Shown piece after piece: positions 27,149 to 35,342 of a stretch of 59,416 nucleotides of DNA. The notes below the pieces were generated by a model. It made no database searches. It saw only the letters and a list, made by a program, of their open reading frames with translations, and was not told where the DNA came from. Made by a program: the position numbers and the translations under genes. The stretch is from Noviherbaspirillum malthae (GTDB lineage: Bacteria > Pseudomonadota > Gammaproteobacteria > Burkholderiales > Burkholderiaceae_D). The stretch spans positions 1-59,416 of the forward strand of contig NZ_JACYXF010000034.1 of the NCBI RefSeq assembly GCF_015352985.1, given 5' to 3'. Every line of letters starts with the position of its first letter. The first letter of the stretch is position 1.

Positions 27149-27227
27149 AGCTTGCAGCCTGAGGCCTGAAGCGTGACAGCCGCAGGCGCGCAGGGCGGGC
27201 GCTACCGTTTCCCAATCCGCAAATGAA

Positions 27228-27249
27228 AAGAGGGCCGAAAGGCCCTCTT
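27228..27249. terminator. bidirectional hairpin terminator between ptsI and tctA
   Basis: AAGAGGGCC-GAAA-GGCCCTCTT is a perfect nine-pair stem with a GAAA tetraloop. It sits 80 bp after the ptsI stop and 64 bp after the convergent tctA stop. Short T-rich tracts follow on both strands, so it can end transcription from either side. Confidence 0.8.
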
Positions 27250-27312
27250 CGTGTTTCTCGTTTTCTTTTGCATCGGCTGCTGCTCAGCCGATGCATTCCT
27301 CGAACGATAGCG

Positions 27313-28845
27313 TCACGTCGAGGTTGATGCCGGCGCCTCGCTTGCAGGCAGGCTGGCCTGCTTCTTCGCCTGCATCCGCTTCCACAGCATCGGTGCAAAC
27401 AGCAGCACCGCAGTCAGTCCCAGCACGCTGGCCGAGATCGGATGCGTGAAGAAGATGCTGGCATCGCCCTGGCTGATCGACAGCGCGCGGCGCAGCTGCT
27501 GTTCCGCCACCGGACCGAGGATCATGCCGACGATGGTGGGTGCGACCGGGATGTCGTAACGGCGCATCAGGAAGCCGATCAGGCCGATGATGTAGAGCAG
27601 CAGCAGGTCGAACCAGGAATTGCGCAGGCCGTAGGCGCCGAGCGTGGCGAAGATCAGGATGCCGCCGTAGAGCAGCGGGCGCGGGATCGACAGCAGCTTG
27701 ATCCACAGGCCGACCAGCGGCAGGTTCAGCACCAGCAGCAGGACGTTGCCGATATACATCGAAGCGATCAGGCCCCAGACCAGCAGCGGCTGGGTTTCGA
27801 ACAGCAGCGGACCCGGCTGCAGGCCGTACTGCTGGAAGGCCGCCAGCACGATGGCTGCGGTCGCCGAGGTCGGCAGGCCGATGGTCAGGAGCATCGCCAG
27901 CGTGCCGGTGCTGGCCGCGTTGTTGGCCGCTTCCGGTCCGGCCACGCCCTCGATCGCGCCCTTGCCGAATTCCTCGGGATGCTTGCTCAGCTTCTTCTCG
28001 ATCGCATAGGACAGGAAGGTCGGGATCTCGGCGCCGCCGGCCGGCATCGCGCCGATCGGGAAGCCGAGGAAGGTGCCGCGGATCCAGGGCTTCCAGGAGC
28101 GTGCCCAGTCCGACTTCGACATCCAGATCGAGCCCTTGATCTGCTCCAGCTTGTCTTCGCCCTTGTTCAGGTAAGTCGCCAGGTAAAGCGTTTCGCCGAC
28201 GGCGAACAGACCCACCGCCGCCACCACGACGTCGATGCCGTCGAGCAGCTCGGGAATGCCCATGGTGAAGCGCGCCTGGCCGGTCTGGCCGTCGATGCCG
28301 ATCAGGCCGATCCACAGGCCGAAGAACAGGCTGGCGAGGCCGCGCGCAACGGAGGAGCCGAGCAGGGTCGACACGGTCACGAAAGCCAGCACCATCACCG
28401 AGAAGTATTCGGTGGGGCCGAACTTCAGCGCCACGTTCACGACCAGCGGCGCCACCGCCGTCAGCAGCACCACCGAGATGGTGCCGGCGACGAAGGAGCC
28501 GATCGCCGAGGTCGACAGCGCCGGGCCGGCGCGGCCGCGCTTGGCCATCATGTTGCCTTCCAGCGCGGTGACGATGGTGGCCGATTCGCCCGGGGTGTTG
28601 AGCAGGATGGAGGTGGTCGAGCCGCCGTACATCGCGCCGTAGTAGATGCCGGCGAACATGATCAGCGCGCCGGTCGGATCGAAGCTGCCGGTGGCGGGCA
28701 GCAGCAGGGCCACCGTCAGGGCCGGGCCGACGCCGGGCAGCACGCCGACCAGGGTGCCGAGGGTGACGCCGATGAAGCCGAGCAGCAGGTTCTGCAGGGT
28801 CATTGCCACTGCAAAACCGGATAACAGGGAGTTCAGGATGTCCAT
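27313..28845 (-). CDS. tctA: tripartite tricarboxylate transporter, large permease subunit TctA
   Basis: The 510-residue integral membrane protein has about twelve helices and the TctA signatures GVLPGVGPALTVALLLPATGSF near 38-60 and GAMYGGSTTSILLNTPGESA near 110. It is the large transmembrane subunit that imports tricarboxylates or related acids with a Bug/TctC binding protein, using the ion gradient. The ATG follows GGGAGG and lies 2 bp after the tctB stop. It ends the tctC-tctB-tctA unit. Confidence 0.95.
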   Translation of the reverse strand: MDILNSLLSGFAVAMTLQNLLLGFIGVTLGTLVGVLPGVGPALTVALLLPATGSFDPTGALIMFAGIYYGAMYGGSTTSILLNTPGESATIVTALEGNMMAKRGRAGPALSTSAIGSFVAGTISVVLLTAVAPLVVNVALKFGPTEYFSVMVLAFVTVSTLLGSSVARGLASLFFGLWIGLIGIDGQTGQARFTMGIPELLDGIDVVVAAVGLFAVGETLYLATYLNKGEDKLEQIKGSIWMSKSDWARSWKPWIRGTFLGFPIGAMPAGGAEIPTFLSYAIEKKLSKHPEEFGKGAIEGVAGPEAANNAASTGTLAMLLTIGLPTSATAAIVLAAFQQYGLQPGPLLFETQPLLVWGLIASMYIGNVLLLVLNLPLVGLWIKLLSIPRPLLYGGILIFATLGAYGLRNSWFDLLLLYIIGLIGFLMRRYDIPVAPTIVGMILGPVAEQQLRRALSISQGDASIFFTHPISASVLGLTAVLLFAPMLWKRMQAKKQASLPASEAPASTST

Positions 28846-28847
28846 GC

Positions 28848-29339
28848 TTATGCGCCTCCCAGGAAGCCGAGGAGACCGGCCGGCAGATTGAGGCCGAGGC
28901 CGAGGGTGAAGATGAAATAGGCGGCGGTCGACAGGATCAGTCCGACCACGATGTCGCGCACCAGCTTGCGGCTGCCGAAGCCGCGCGCGATCAGGATGAA
29001 CAGGAAGGTCGAGGCGAGGATGAAGCCGGCCCAGGCAATGGCGGCCATGTGTACCAGCACCGCTGCCGACAGGATGCCGAAGGCCAGCCAGTCCGGCGTG
29101 TGATGGGCTTCCTCGTCAGGCACGTTGCGCCAGCCGCCGGAAACCGCCTGCCAGGTCAGGATGCCGCCGAAAATCAGCAGTCCGGCGCCGATCAGGTTGG
29201 GAAAGGCGCGCGGCCCGATTTGGGAGTATCCGCCGCCGGCGGAAATGTCCTGCGTTCCGACCAGCGTGAAGATCCCCAGGCCGATCAGGCCGAGCGAGAC
29301 CAGCAGCTCTCCGAAAACGATAGGAGAACGAGATGTCAT
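28848..29339 (-). CDS. tctB: tripartite tricarboxylate transporter, small permease subunit TctB
   Basis: The 163-residue membrane protein has four predicted helices and begins MTSRSPIVFGELLVSLGLIG. I set the start at ATG 29337-29339, which has AGGTGA upstream; the longer frame to 29396 is less plausible. The central loop (ISAGGGYSQIGPRAFPNLIG) is a TctB hallmark. It forms the permease with TctA. A 402-bp gap containing a large inverted repeat separates it from tctC upstream. Confidence 0.9.
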   Translation of the reverse strand: MTSRSPIVFGELLVSLGLIGLGIFTLVGTQDISAGGGYSQIGPRAFPNLIGAGLLIFGGILTWQAVSGGWRNVPDEEAHHTPDWLAFGILSAAVLVHMAAIAWAGFILASTFLFILIARGFGSRKLVRDIVVGLILSTAAYFIFTLGLGLNLPAGLLGFLGGA

Positions 29340-29510
29340 GTTGTCACCTAGGAGTGAGGGTATCTGAGGTTTAGACCAAGGTTGCCGCAACGGCAAGGGT
29401 TATCGGCATGCGCTCTGATGTAAGTACGGACGCAATACTGTCGTGCATGTAATGAATCGCTTTTACAGGCGGAGAACGTCACCAACAAATTGGCAAGTCC
29501 CCCGGCGCTC

Positions 29511-29605
29511 CTTCCCCTTCAAGGGGAAGGTTGGGATGGGGATGGGTTATAGCAGCACCCGTTTCAAACCCATCCCCACCCTAACCCTCCCCTTGAAGGG
29601 GAGGG
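29511..29605. repeat. large inverted repeat (REP/BIME-like) between tctC and tctB
   Basis: Two near-complementary arms of 38-39 bases (29511-29548 and 29567-29605) face each other across 18 bases. Each arm also contains its own short palindrome (CCCCTTCAAGGGG, CCCCTTGAAGGGG). The gatgggtt/aacccatc inner parts pair exactly. I recall the same CCCCTTGAAGGGGAGGG-type element as a dispersed repeat in many proteobacterial genomes. It lies in the gap after the binding-protein gene of the tct operon and would fold into a strong RNA hairpin. The gap 29340-29741 holds no supported gene. Confidence 0.8.
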
Positions 29606-29741
29606 AATTTCGAGGTCTTGACGAATTGCAGATGGATCTTGGCTTTAGAAGACAATGCAATTCATTGAAGGCCGAAAACGACGAAGCCTAGATAATGGCG
29701 AGCCGGCAGCCCGTAACATTGAGTGCCAGCCCGCCATCCGC

Positions 29742-30719
29742 TTACTTCTTCGCCAGACCGAGGCTGCTGATGATCTTCTCGGTCTTGGTGATCTCGCTGT
29801 CGAGATAGGTCTTGAAGGCGTCGCCGGGCAGGTAGGCGTCGCTCCAGCCGTTCTTGGCCAGCGCGTCCTGCCAGGACTTGCTGCGCACCGCCTTGTCGAC
29901 GACCATCATCAGGTCCTTCTTCTGCTGGTCGTTGATGCCGGGAGCCGCGAAGACCGCGCGCCAGTTCGACAGCTCGACGTCCACGCCCTCTTCCTTCAGG
30001 GTCGGCACTTCGATGCCCGGCAGGCGCTTGCCGGAGGTCACGGCGATCGGGCGCAGTTTCTTGGCTTCGATCTGGCCGGCGAACTCGTTGTAGCCGGACA
30101 GGCCGACAGTCACGTGGCCGCCCATGATGGCCGCCTGCGCTTCGCCGCCGCCGGCGAACGGGATGTAGTTGATCTTGCCGACGTCGACGCCGGTCGCCTG
30201 CGCGATCATCGCCACGATGATGTGATCAGTGCCGCCGGCGGAGCCGCCGCCCCAGGACACGCTGCCCGGATTGGCCTTGAACTGGGCGATCAGGTCCTTG
30301 ACCGACTTGATCGGCGAGCTGGCGGGAACCACCAGCACGTCGTACTCGCCGGTCAGGCGTGCGATCGGGGTCACCTGCGACAGGTTGACCGGCGACTTGT
30401 TGAGGGCGATGCCGCCCACCATCACGCTGCCGCCGATCAGCATCGCGCCGCCGTCGCCCTTGGCGGAATTGACGAACTGCGCCAGGCCGATGGTGCCTGC
30501 GGCGCCGCCCTTGTTGTCGACCTGGACTTTCTTGACGTCACCGGCCTGCTGGACCGCTGCCTGCAAGGCACGGCCGGTCTGGTCCCAGCCGCCGCCCGGA
30601 TTGGCGGGCACCAGAATCTTGACGGCGTCGACGGCAAGGGCGGGGGCGCTGGCGATGAAGCCGAGCGCGGTGACGGAAGTGAGCAGCCAGCGGCTGAGGG
30701 AATGCTTTCCTGCTTTCAT
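29742..30719 (-). CDS. tctC: Bug/TctC-family tricarboxylate-binding protein
   Basis: The 325-residue periplasmic binding protein has a signal peptide (SRWLLTSVTALGFIASAPALA, cleavage near residue 29). It also has the Bug signatures ILVPANPGGGWDQTGRALQ, NKGGAAGTIG and SAGGTDHIIVAMIAQATGV. It captures the substrate for TctAB. An AAGGAGATTCAC ribosome binding site precedes the ATG at 30719. First gene of the minus-strand tct unit; the metX riboswitch lies in the shared upstream region and faces the other way. No two-component tctDE pair is nearby. Confidence 0.92.
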   Translation of the reverse strand: MKAGKHSLSRWLLTSVTALGFIASAPALAVDAVKILVPANPGGGWDQTGRALQAAVQQAGDVKKVQVDNKGGAAGTIGLAQFVNSAKGDGGAMLIGGSVMVGGIALNKSPVNLSQVTPIARLTGEYDVLVVPASSPIKSVKDLIAQFKANPGSVSWGGGSAGGTDHIIVAMIAQATGVDVGKINYIPFAGGGEAQAAIMGGHVTVGLSGYNEFAGQIEAKKLRPIAVTSGKRLPGIEVPTLKEEGVDVELSNWRAVFAAPGINDQQKKDLMMVVDKAVRSKSWQDALAKNGWSDAYLPGDAFKTYLDSEITKTEKIISSLGLAKK

Positions 30720-30932
30720 GTGAATCTCCTTGTTTAGACTGGTAACCCCGGTGGTAGGTAGCCGAGTGCCCGGGTTTGTGCACCTTTTTCTACTTTAAAC
30801 GACCTTAGCTTGCAATTTGCTTTCGATGTCCAAAGTTTGGCTTATATCCAGAATGCTCGACGCCCAATCCGGCTTTCCGGCAAAGATTCGGCAGACGGTT
30901 CGCTTTCCCGGTCTCCCGCTTGCTACGCGGGT

Positions 30933-30961
30933 TTGACGCCTCAGGCCGACTTAGTTATTCT
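30933..30961 (+). promoter_or_regulatory. sigma-70 promoter for the metX transcript
   Basis: TTGACG (30933-30938) and TATTCT (30956-30961) are separated by exactly 17 bases. The predicted start near 30968 falls right at the 5' side of the SAM-II aptamer, which supports the assignment. Confidence 0.65.
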
Positions 30962-30968
30962 TATGCAA

Positions 30969-31020
30969 GGCGCCGATTTGATAATCAGCTTGCGGGCGCG
31001 TAATAAATACGGCTAAAGCG
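30969..31020 (+). ncRNA. SAM-II riboswitch aptamer upstream of metX
   Basis: The RNA would read GGCGCCGAUUUG, then a loop, then GGGCGCG, UAAUAAAUAC and GGCUAAAGCG. These are the conserved SAM-II blocks (P1 strand, GAUUU, second P1 strand, AUAAAU, GCUAAA), in order and at near-identical spacing to the 52-nt SAM-II used for structure work, as I remember it. P1 is GCGCC (30970-30974) with GGCGC (30995-30999). Binding of S-adenosylmethionine should repress metX. SAM-II is best known from alphaproteobacteria. Confidence 0.82.
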
Positions 31021-31042
31021 TGCCCTACTATGCGCCCCAATT

Positions 31043-31076
31043 AGCCCGATAAGCTGTCCGCTTCTCGGGCTTTTTT
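31043..31076 (+). terminator. riboswitch-controlled terminator upstream of metX
   Basis: AGCCCGA and TCGGGCT pair, extended by AAGC/GCTT inside, and six Ts follow (31071-31076). Its 5' arm can instead pair with aptamer bases 30987-30997 (AGCTT with AAGCT, GGGC with GCCC), giving a mutually exclusive antiterminator. Confidence 0.8.
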
Positions 31077-31120
31077 GTGTTTGCGCGCGCAGCAGTGCGC
31101 TGGGGCACAGGAATTCACTT

Positions 31121-31141
31121 GCCGCGGACCCGGTCCGCGGC
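31121..31141 (+). promoter_or_regulatory. strong hairpin just before the metX start
   Basis: GCCGCGGA-CCCGG-TCCGCGGC is an eight-pair GC-rich stem ending 16 bases before the metX ATG and followed by TTTCTTCT. It could be a second terminator-like element or could hold back ribosome access; the metX ribosome binding site is weak (CTGGAAC). Confidence 0.5.
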
Positions 31142-31157
31142 TTTCTTCTGGAACCCT

Positions 31158-32303
31158 ATGTCATCTGTTGGAATCGTTACGCCGCAATCGATGCATTTCG
31201 CCGAGCCGCTGCCGCTGTCCGGCGGCGCCTCGCTGTCCGGCTACACGCTGGTCTACGAGACCTACGGCAAGCTCAATGCCGACCGCTCGAATGCGGTGCT
31301 GGTCTGCCACGCACTCAATGCCTCCCATCATGTCGCCGGCATGTACGAAGGCGCCGACGGCAGCAAGAACGTCGGCTGGTGGGACAACATGGTCGGCCCC
31401 GGCAAGCCGCTCGACACCGACCGTTTCTTCGTCATCGGCGTCAACAATCTCGGCTCCTGCTTCGGCTCGACCGGCCCGATGCACACCAATCCCGCCACCG
31501 GCAAGCCCTACGGCGCCGATTTTCCGGTAGTCACCGTCGAAGACTGGGTGCATGCCCAGGCGCGCCTGGCCGATGCGCTCGGCATCCGTCAATTCGCCGC
31601 GGTCATGGGCGGCTCGCTCGGCGGCATGCAGGCCTTTTCCTGGAGCATGATTTATCCGGAACGGCTGCGCCACTGCATCGTGATCGCCTCGACGCCCAAG
31701 CTGTCGGCGCAGAACATCGCCTTCAACGACGTCGCCCGCCAAGCCATCCTGACCGATCCGGATTTCCACGGCGGCGACTTCTACGCGCACGGCGTGGTGC
31801 CCAAGCGCGGCCTGCGGGTGGCGCGCATGGTCGGCCACATCACCTACCTGTCCGACGACAGCATGGCCGAGAAATTCGGCCGCGACCTGCGCAACGGCGG
31901 CTACCAGTTCGGCTTCGGCATCGACTTCGAGATCGAATCCTACCTGCGCTACCAGGGCGACAAGTTCTCCGAATACTTCGACGCCAACACCTATCTGCTG
32001 ATCACCAAGGCGCTCGACTACTTCGATCCGGCCAGGGATTACGGCGACGACCTGGCCAGGGCATTGGAACCGACGCAGGCGCAGTTCCTGGTGGTGTCCT
32101 TCACCACCGACTGGCGCTTCTCGCCGGAACGCAGCCGCGAAATCGTGCAGGCGCTGGTCAAGAACAAGCGCAAGGTCTCGTATGCGGAAATCGCCGCGCC
32201 GCACGGCCACGACGCCTTCCTGCTGGAAGATCCGCGCTACATGAATACGGTGCGCGCCTATTACGACAGGGTATGGCAGGACATTGAAGGGAGGCCGGCA
32301 TGA
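31158..32303 (+). CDS. metX: homoserine O-acyltransferase MetX
   Basis: The 381-residue alpha/beta-hydrolase begins MSSVGIVTPQSMHFAEPLPL. I chose ATG 31158 because the upstream 27 codons of the frame contain the terminator and hairpin. The nucleophile is Ser153 in VMGGSLGGMQAF; the Asp and His are in SFTTDWRFSPE and AAPHGHDAFL. It activates homoserine for methionine synthesis. Whether the acyl group is acetyl or succinyl cannot be told safely by eye: many betaproteobacterial MetX enzymes are succinyltransferases. Its stop overlaps the metW start by ATGA. Confidence 0.93.
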   Translation: MSSVGIVTPQSMHFAEPLPLSGGASLSGYTLVYETYGKLNADRSNAVLVCHALNASHHVAGMYEGADGSKNVGWWDNMVGPGKPLDTDRFFVIGVNNLGSCFGSTGPMHTNPATGKPYGADFPVVTVEDWVHAQARLADALGIRQFAAVMGGSLGGMQAFSWSMIYPERLRHCIVIASTPKLSAQNIAFNDVARQAILTDPDFHGGDFYAHGVVPKRGLRVARMVGHITYLSDDSMAEKFGRDLRNGGYQFGFGIDFEIESYLRYQGDKFSEYFDANTYLLITKALDYFDPARDYGDDLARALEPTQAQFLVVSFTTDWRFSPERSREIVQALVKNKRKVSYAEIAAPHGHDAFLLEDPRYMNTVRAYYDRVWQDIEGRPA

Positions 32304-32911
32304 ATTTCCATGAACTCAACGTATTGCGCGCCGACCTTGCCTTTATCGCACACTGGGTCAACCCGGCCTCGCATGTGCTGGATCTGGGCTGCGGCGACGG
32401 CGTGATGCTGCAATACCTGCAGACCGACAAGCACTGCATCGGCTACGGCGTGGAAATCGATGACGCCAAGATCCCGCTGTGCATCGAGCGCGGCGTGGCC
32501 GTGATCCAGCAGGACCTGGAAACCGGCCTGGCCATGTTTGTCGATAATGCATTCGATACCGTGCTGTGCCTGTCGGCGCTGCAGATGATGAAAAACGTGG
32601 AAGGCGTGCTGCGCGACATCGCCCGGGTGGGCCGCGAAGCCATCGTTTCCTTCCCCAACTTTGCATACTGGCCACACCGGCTGGCGCTGATCGGCGGCCG
32701 CATGCCGGTGTCGAAATCGCTGCCGTACGAGTGGTATGACACGCCGAATGTCCGCTGCGCAACTATTTACGATTTTCAGGAACTTGCCAACCAAGTGGGG
32801 CTCGAAGTGCTCGAGTGCATAGCGTTGCACGACGGCAAGCCCGTGACGTTTCTTCCGAACTGGCGTGGTAGCCTTGCCGTGTTCCGTTTACGTAAGAAAT
32901 CTCCCGCATGA
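32300..32911 (+). CDS. metW: MetW, methionine biosynthesis protein
   Basis: The 203-residue SAM-methyltransferase-fold protein has motif I VLDLGCGDGVMLQYL near 27-41. It also has conserved MetW stretches YGVEIDDAKIPLCIERGV, DTVLCLSALQMM and SFPNFAYWPHRLALIGGRMPVSKSLPYEWYDTPN (listed in parts here). It is required with MetX for homoserine acyltransferase function in several proteobacteria. GGGAGG precedes its ATG within metX. It overlaps both metX (ATGA) and the AmpG-like gene (ATGA), so translation is coupled. Confidence 0.93.
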   Translation: MNFHELNVLRADLAFIAHWVNPASHVLDLGCGDGVMLQYLQTDKHCIGYGVEIDDAKIPLCIERGVAVIQQDLETGLAMFVDNAFDTVLCLSALQMMKNVEGVLRDIARVGREAIVSFPNFAYWPHRLALIGGRMPVSKSLPYEWYDTPNVRCATIYDFQELANQVGLEVLECIALHDGKPVTFLPNWRGSLAVFRLRKKSPA

Positions 32912-34419
32912 GCGTTCCCGCAAGCCAGGCTGCCACTGCCGCCGCACCCCCCAAGCTTCTCCGTTCCAAGCTGTTCTGGATCAGCCTGATGTATTTTTCG
33001 GAAGGCTTTCCGCTTGGGTTGTTCTTCGACCTGTTCCCCGTGTATTTCCGGCAACAAGGCATCGAATTGTCGAAGATCGGCCTGCTCAGCCTGCTTGGCC
33101 TGTCCTGGACGCTCAAGTTCCTGTGGGCGCCGCTGATCGACTTCACCCGCCGCCACCGTTACTGGATGGCGGCCGCCGATGTCGGCATGGGCATCGTCAT
33201 GATCATCTGCGCCAAGGAGGCCGGCTTCGGTCCCTGGGTCTGGTTCGCCATCGGCACCTTCACCGCGCTGTCGGCGACCAATGACATCGCCATCGACGGC
33301 TATACCATCGAGCAGCTCGACAAGCGCGAGCTCGGTCTGGCCAACGGCTTCCGCATCGGCTTCTACCGGGTCGGCATGCTGGCGGCCGGCATCCTGCTCT
33401 GGTTCTCGGACGTGGCCGGCTGGACTTCGACCTACGGCCTGGCGTCGGTGCTGTTCTTCATCATCGCCGCGTTCAGCATCTTCGCGCCCAAGGAGCCGCC
33501 GCGTCCGGCGCGCGAAGCGCCGTCCAGCCTCGGCAGCGAACTGTCGGCGCTGGCGCAGCAGCCGCTCCTGATCGTCGCGCTGCTGCTGTTCATCGCCGGC
33601 CTGCTGTGGCCGGTGCTCGGCGCGCTGGATGCCGAATGGCTCAAGTCCTACAAGGGCGCATGGTGGTTCAAGGGCGGCGCGCCGGTCGGGCTGATCCTGC
33701 TGTCGGCGCTGCTGTTTACCAAGGGCATCCGCGGCCAGTCGGACCAGCTGGCGGCGGCCTCGGCCAAGGGGCCGATGTTCGGCGCCATCGTCTCCCTGCT
33801 CAACAAGCCGCATGCGCTGCTGCTGATCGGCTTCATCCTGATCTTCAAGCTGGCCGATTCCTCGATCGGTTTCATGATCAAGCCCTTCTGGGTCGACAGC
33901 GGCTTCACCAACACCCAGATCGGCCTGGTCTCGGTCAATCTCGGCCTCGGCCTGTCGATCGCCGGCGGCATCATCGGCGGCTGGTACACCGACCGCGCCG
34001 GCATCTTCAAGGCGCTCTGGGTGCTCGGCCTGTGGCAGGCCCTGTCCAACGTCGGCTACGTGGCGGCTGCCTATTTCATTCCGCGCGCGGCCCAGGGCGC
34101 CGACATCGCCGTCGCCCACCAGGCGCTGATGTACAGCGCCAGCGCGATCGAGTCGTTTACCGGCGGCCTCGGCACCGCGGCCTTCCTCGCCTTTCTGATG
34201 GCGATCGTCGACAAATCGCGCGCGACGACGGAATATGCGATCCTGTCTTCCATCTTTGCCTTTTCCCGTTCCATCGCAGGATGGGCCGGCGGTATCGGTG
34301 CGCAGGAAATGGGATACGCTGCCTACTTCGCGCTGACCTTCGTCCTCGCCTTCCCGGCCTATGCCTTGCTGCCATGGATCAAGTCCGTGCTGAAGTCTAC
34401 CGAGGAGTCTCCGCCATGA
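32908..34419 (+). CDS. ampG: AmpG-like MFS muropeptide transporter
   Basis: The 503-residue membrane protein belongs to the AmpG/PAT-MFS branch: LFWISLMYFSEGFPLGLFFD, SWTLKFLWAPLIDF, TNDIAIDGYTIEQL and AYFALTFVLAFPAYALLPW. It has about 14 predicted helices. AmpG imports anhydromuropeptides released from the cell wall for recycling and beta-lactamase signalling; its exact substrate here is inferred. The ATG overlaps the metW stop and its own stop overlaps the next start, placing it in the SAM-controlled transcript. Confidence 0.85.
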   Translation: MSVPASQAATAAAPPKLLRSKLFWISLMYFSEGFPLGLFFDLFPVYFRQQGIELSKIGLLSLLGLSWTLKFLWAPLIDFTRRHRYWMAAADVGMGIVMIICAKEAGFGPWVWFAIGTFTALSATNDIAIDGYTIEQLDKRELGLANGFRIGFYRVGMLAAGILLWFSDVAGWTSTYGLASVLFFIIAAFSIFAPKEPPRPAREAPSSLGSELSALAQQPLLIVALLLFIAGLLWPVLGALDAEWLKSYKGAWWFKGGAPVGLILLSALLFTKGIRGQSDQLAAASAKGPMFGAIVSLLNKPHALLLIGFILIFKLADSSIGFMIKPFWVDSGFTNTQIGLVSVNLGLGLSIAGGIIGGWYTDRAGIFKALWVLGLWQALSNVGYVAAAYFIPRAAQGADIAVAHQALMYSASAIESFTGGLGTAAFLAFLMAIVDKSRATTEYAILSSIFAFSRSIAGWAGGIGAQEMGYAAYFALTFVLAFPAYALLPWIKSVLKSTEESPP

Positions 34420-35312
34420 ACCTGTCCGCACCCCTGAGTTTCGCTCTCGCGGCGCTGCTGTCTTTCGCGCCGCCGGTCTTCGCCAAGGACGAAGTCAGTC
34501 CGGACGGTGTCAAGGTCGACAAGATGTCGCCCCTGCGCAATCTTGTCCCGGAGGAAGAACTGGAAGCGGCGGCGGTGCAGCAGTACACCAGCATCAAGCA
34601 GCAGGCCAGCCAGCAGCGTGCGCTGGCGCCGGACGATCACCCGCAAGTGCAGCGCCTGCGCAAGATCGCCAAGGATCTGATCCCCCACGCGGTCCGCTGG
34701 AACGAGCGCTCGGCCCAGTGGAAATGGGAAGTCAACCTGATCGGCTCGAAGGAAATCAATGCCTTCTGCATGCCGGGCGGGAAGATCGCCTTCTTCACCG
34801 GCATCCTCGACAATCTCAAGCTGACCGACGACGAAGTTGCCATCGTGATGGGCCATGAAATCGCGCATGCGCTGCGCGAGCACGGGCGCGAGCGCGCCGC
34901 CAAGTCGGGGCTGGCCAGCGCCGGCGCGAAGATCGCCGGTCTCGGCCTGTCGGCCTTCCTCGGCATCGATCCCAACCTGGCCGGCGCAGCCACCGGCGGC
35001 ATCGCCAACCTGACCATGCTGAAATTTTCCCGCGACGACGAAACCGAAGCGGATCTCGTCGGCCTCGATATCGTCGCCCGCGCCGGCTACGATCCGCGCG
35101 CCGGCGTCGCGCTCTGGCGCAAGATGGGCATGGTCAGCCAGAGCAGCACGCCGCAATGGTTTTCCACCCACCCGGCCGGCAAGAGCCGCATCGCCGAAAT
35201 GGAGAAGCACCTGCCGTCGGTCATGCCGCTGTATGCGAAGGCCAAAGGCGTGCAGCCGACCGCGCTGCCCCCGTATCAGACCAATGTGAAGGGGATTGCG
35301 CCGATCCGCTGA
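34416..35312 (+). CDS. secreted M48-family metalloprotease
   Basis: The 298-residue protein has a signal peptide (SFALAALLSFAPPVFA, cut near residue 23) and the zincin motif HEIAH at 147-151 with Glu148 as catalyst. The third zinc ligand Glu lies in DDETEADLVG. It resembles the periplasmic Oma1/LoiP/YcaL group that works on outer-membrane and envelope proteins. The start at ATG 34416 overlaps the ampG stop (ATGA). Last gene of the metX operon. It has no lipobox. Confidence 0.9.
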   Translation: MNLSAPLSFALAALLSFAPPVFAKDEVSPDGVKVDKMSPLRNLVPEEELEAAAVQQYTSIKQQASQQRALAPDDHPQVQRLRKIAKDLIPHAVRWNERSAQWKWEVNLIGSKEINAFCMPGGKIAFFTGILDNLKLTDDEVAIVMGHEIAHALREHGRERAAKSGLASAGAKIAGLGLSAFLGIDPNLAGAATGGIANLTMLKFSRDDETEADLVGLDIVARAGYDPRAGVALWRKMGMVSQSSTPQWFSTHPAGKSRIAEMEKHLPSVMPLYAKAKGVQPTALPPYQTNVKGIAPIR

Positions 35313-35342
35313 TACCGTGGACCGGCGCAGGGGCGACCGGCC

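Noticed and set aside
30915..30931. Small CCCGC/GCGGG hairpin just before the metX promoter
   Set aside because: It is only five pairs and no upstream plus-strand gene needs a terminator; probably chance.
32776..34431. 551-codon minus-strand frame opposite metW/ampG
   Set aside because: Its composition (Arg/Glu/Gln/Asp/Gly) and complete overlap with the AmpG-like gene mark it as a shadow.
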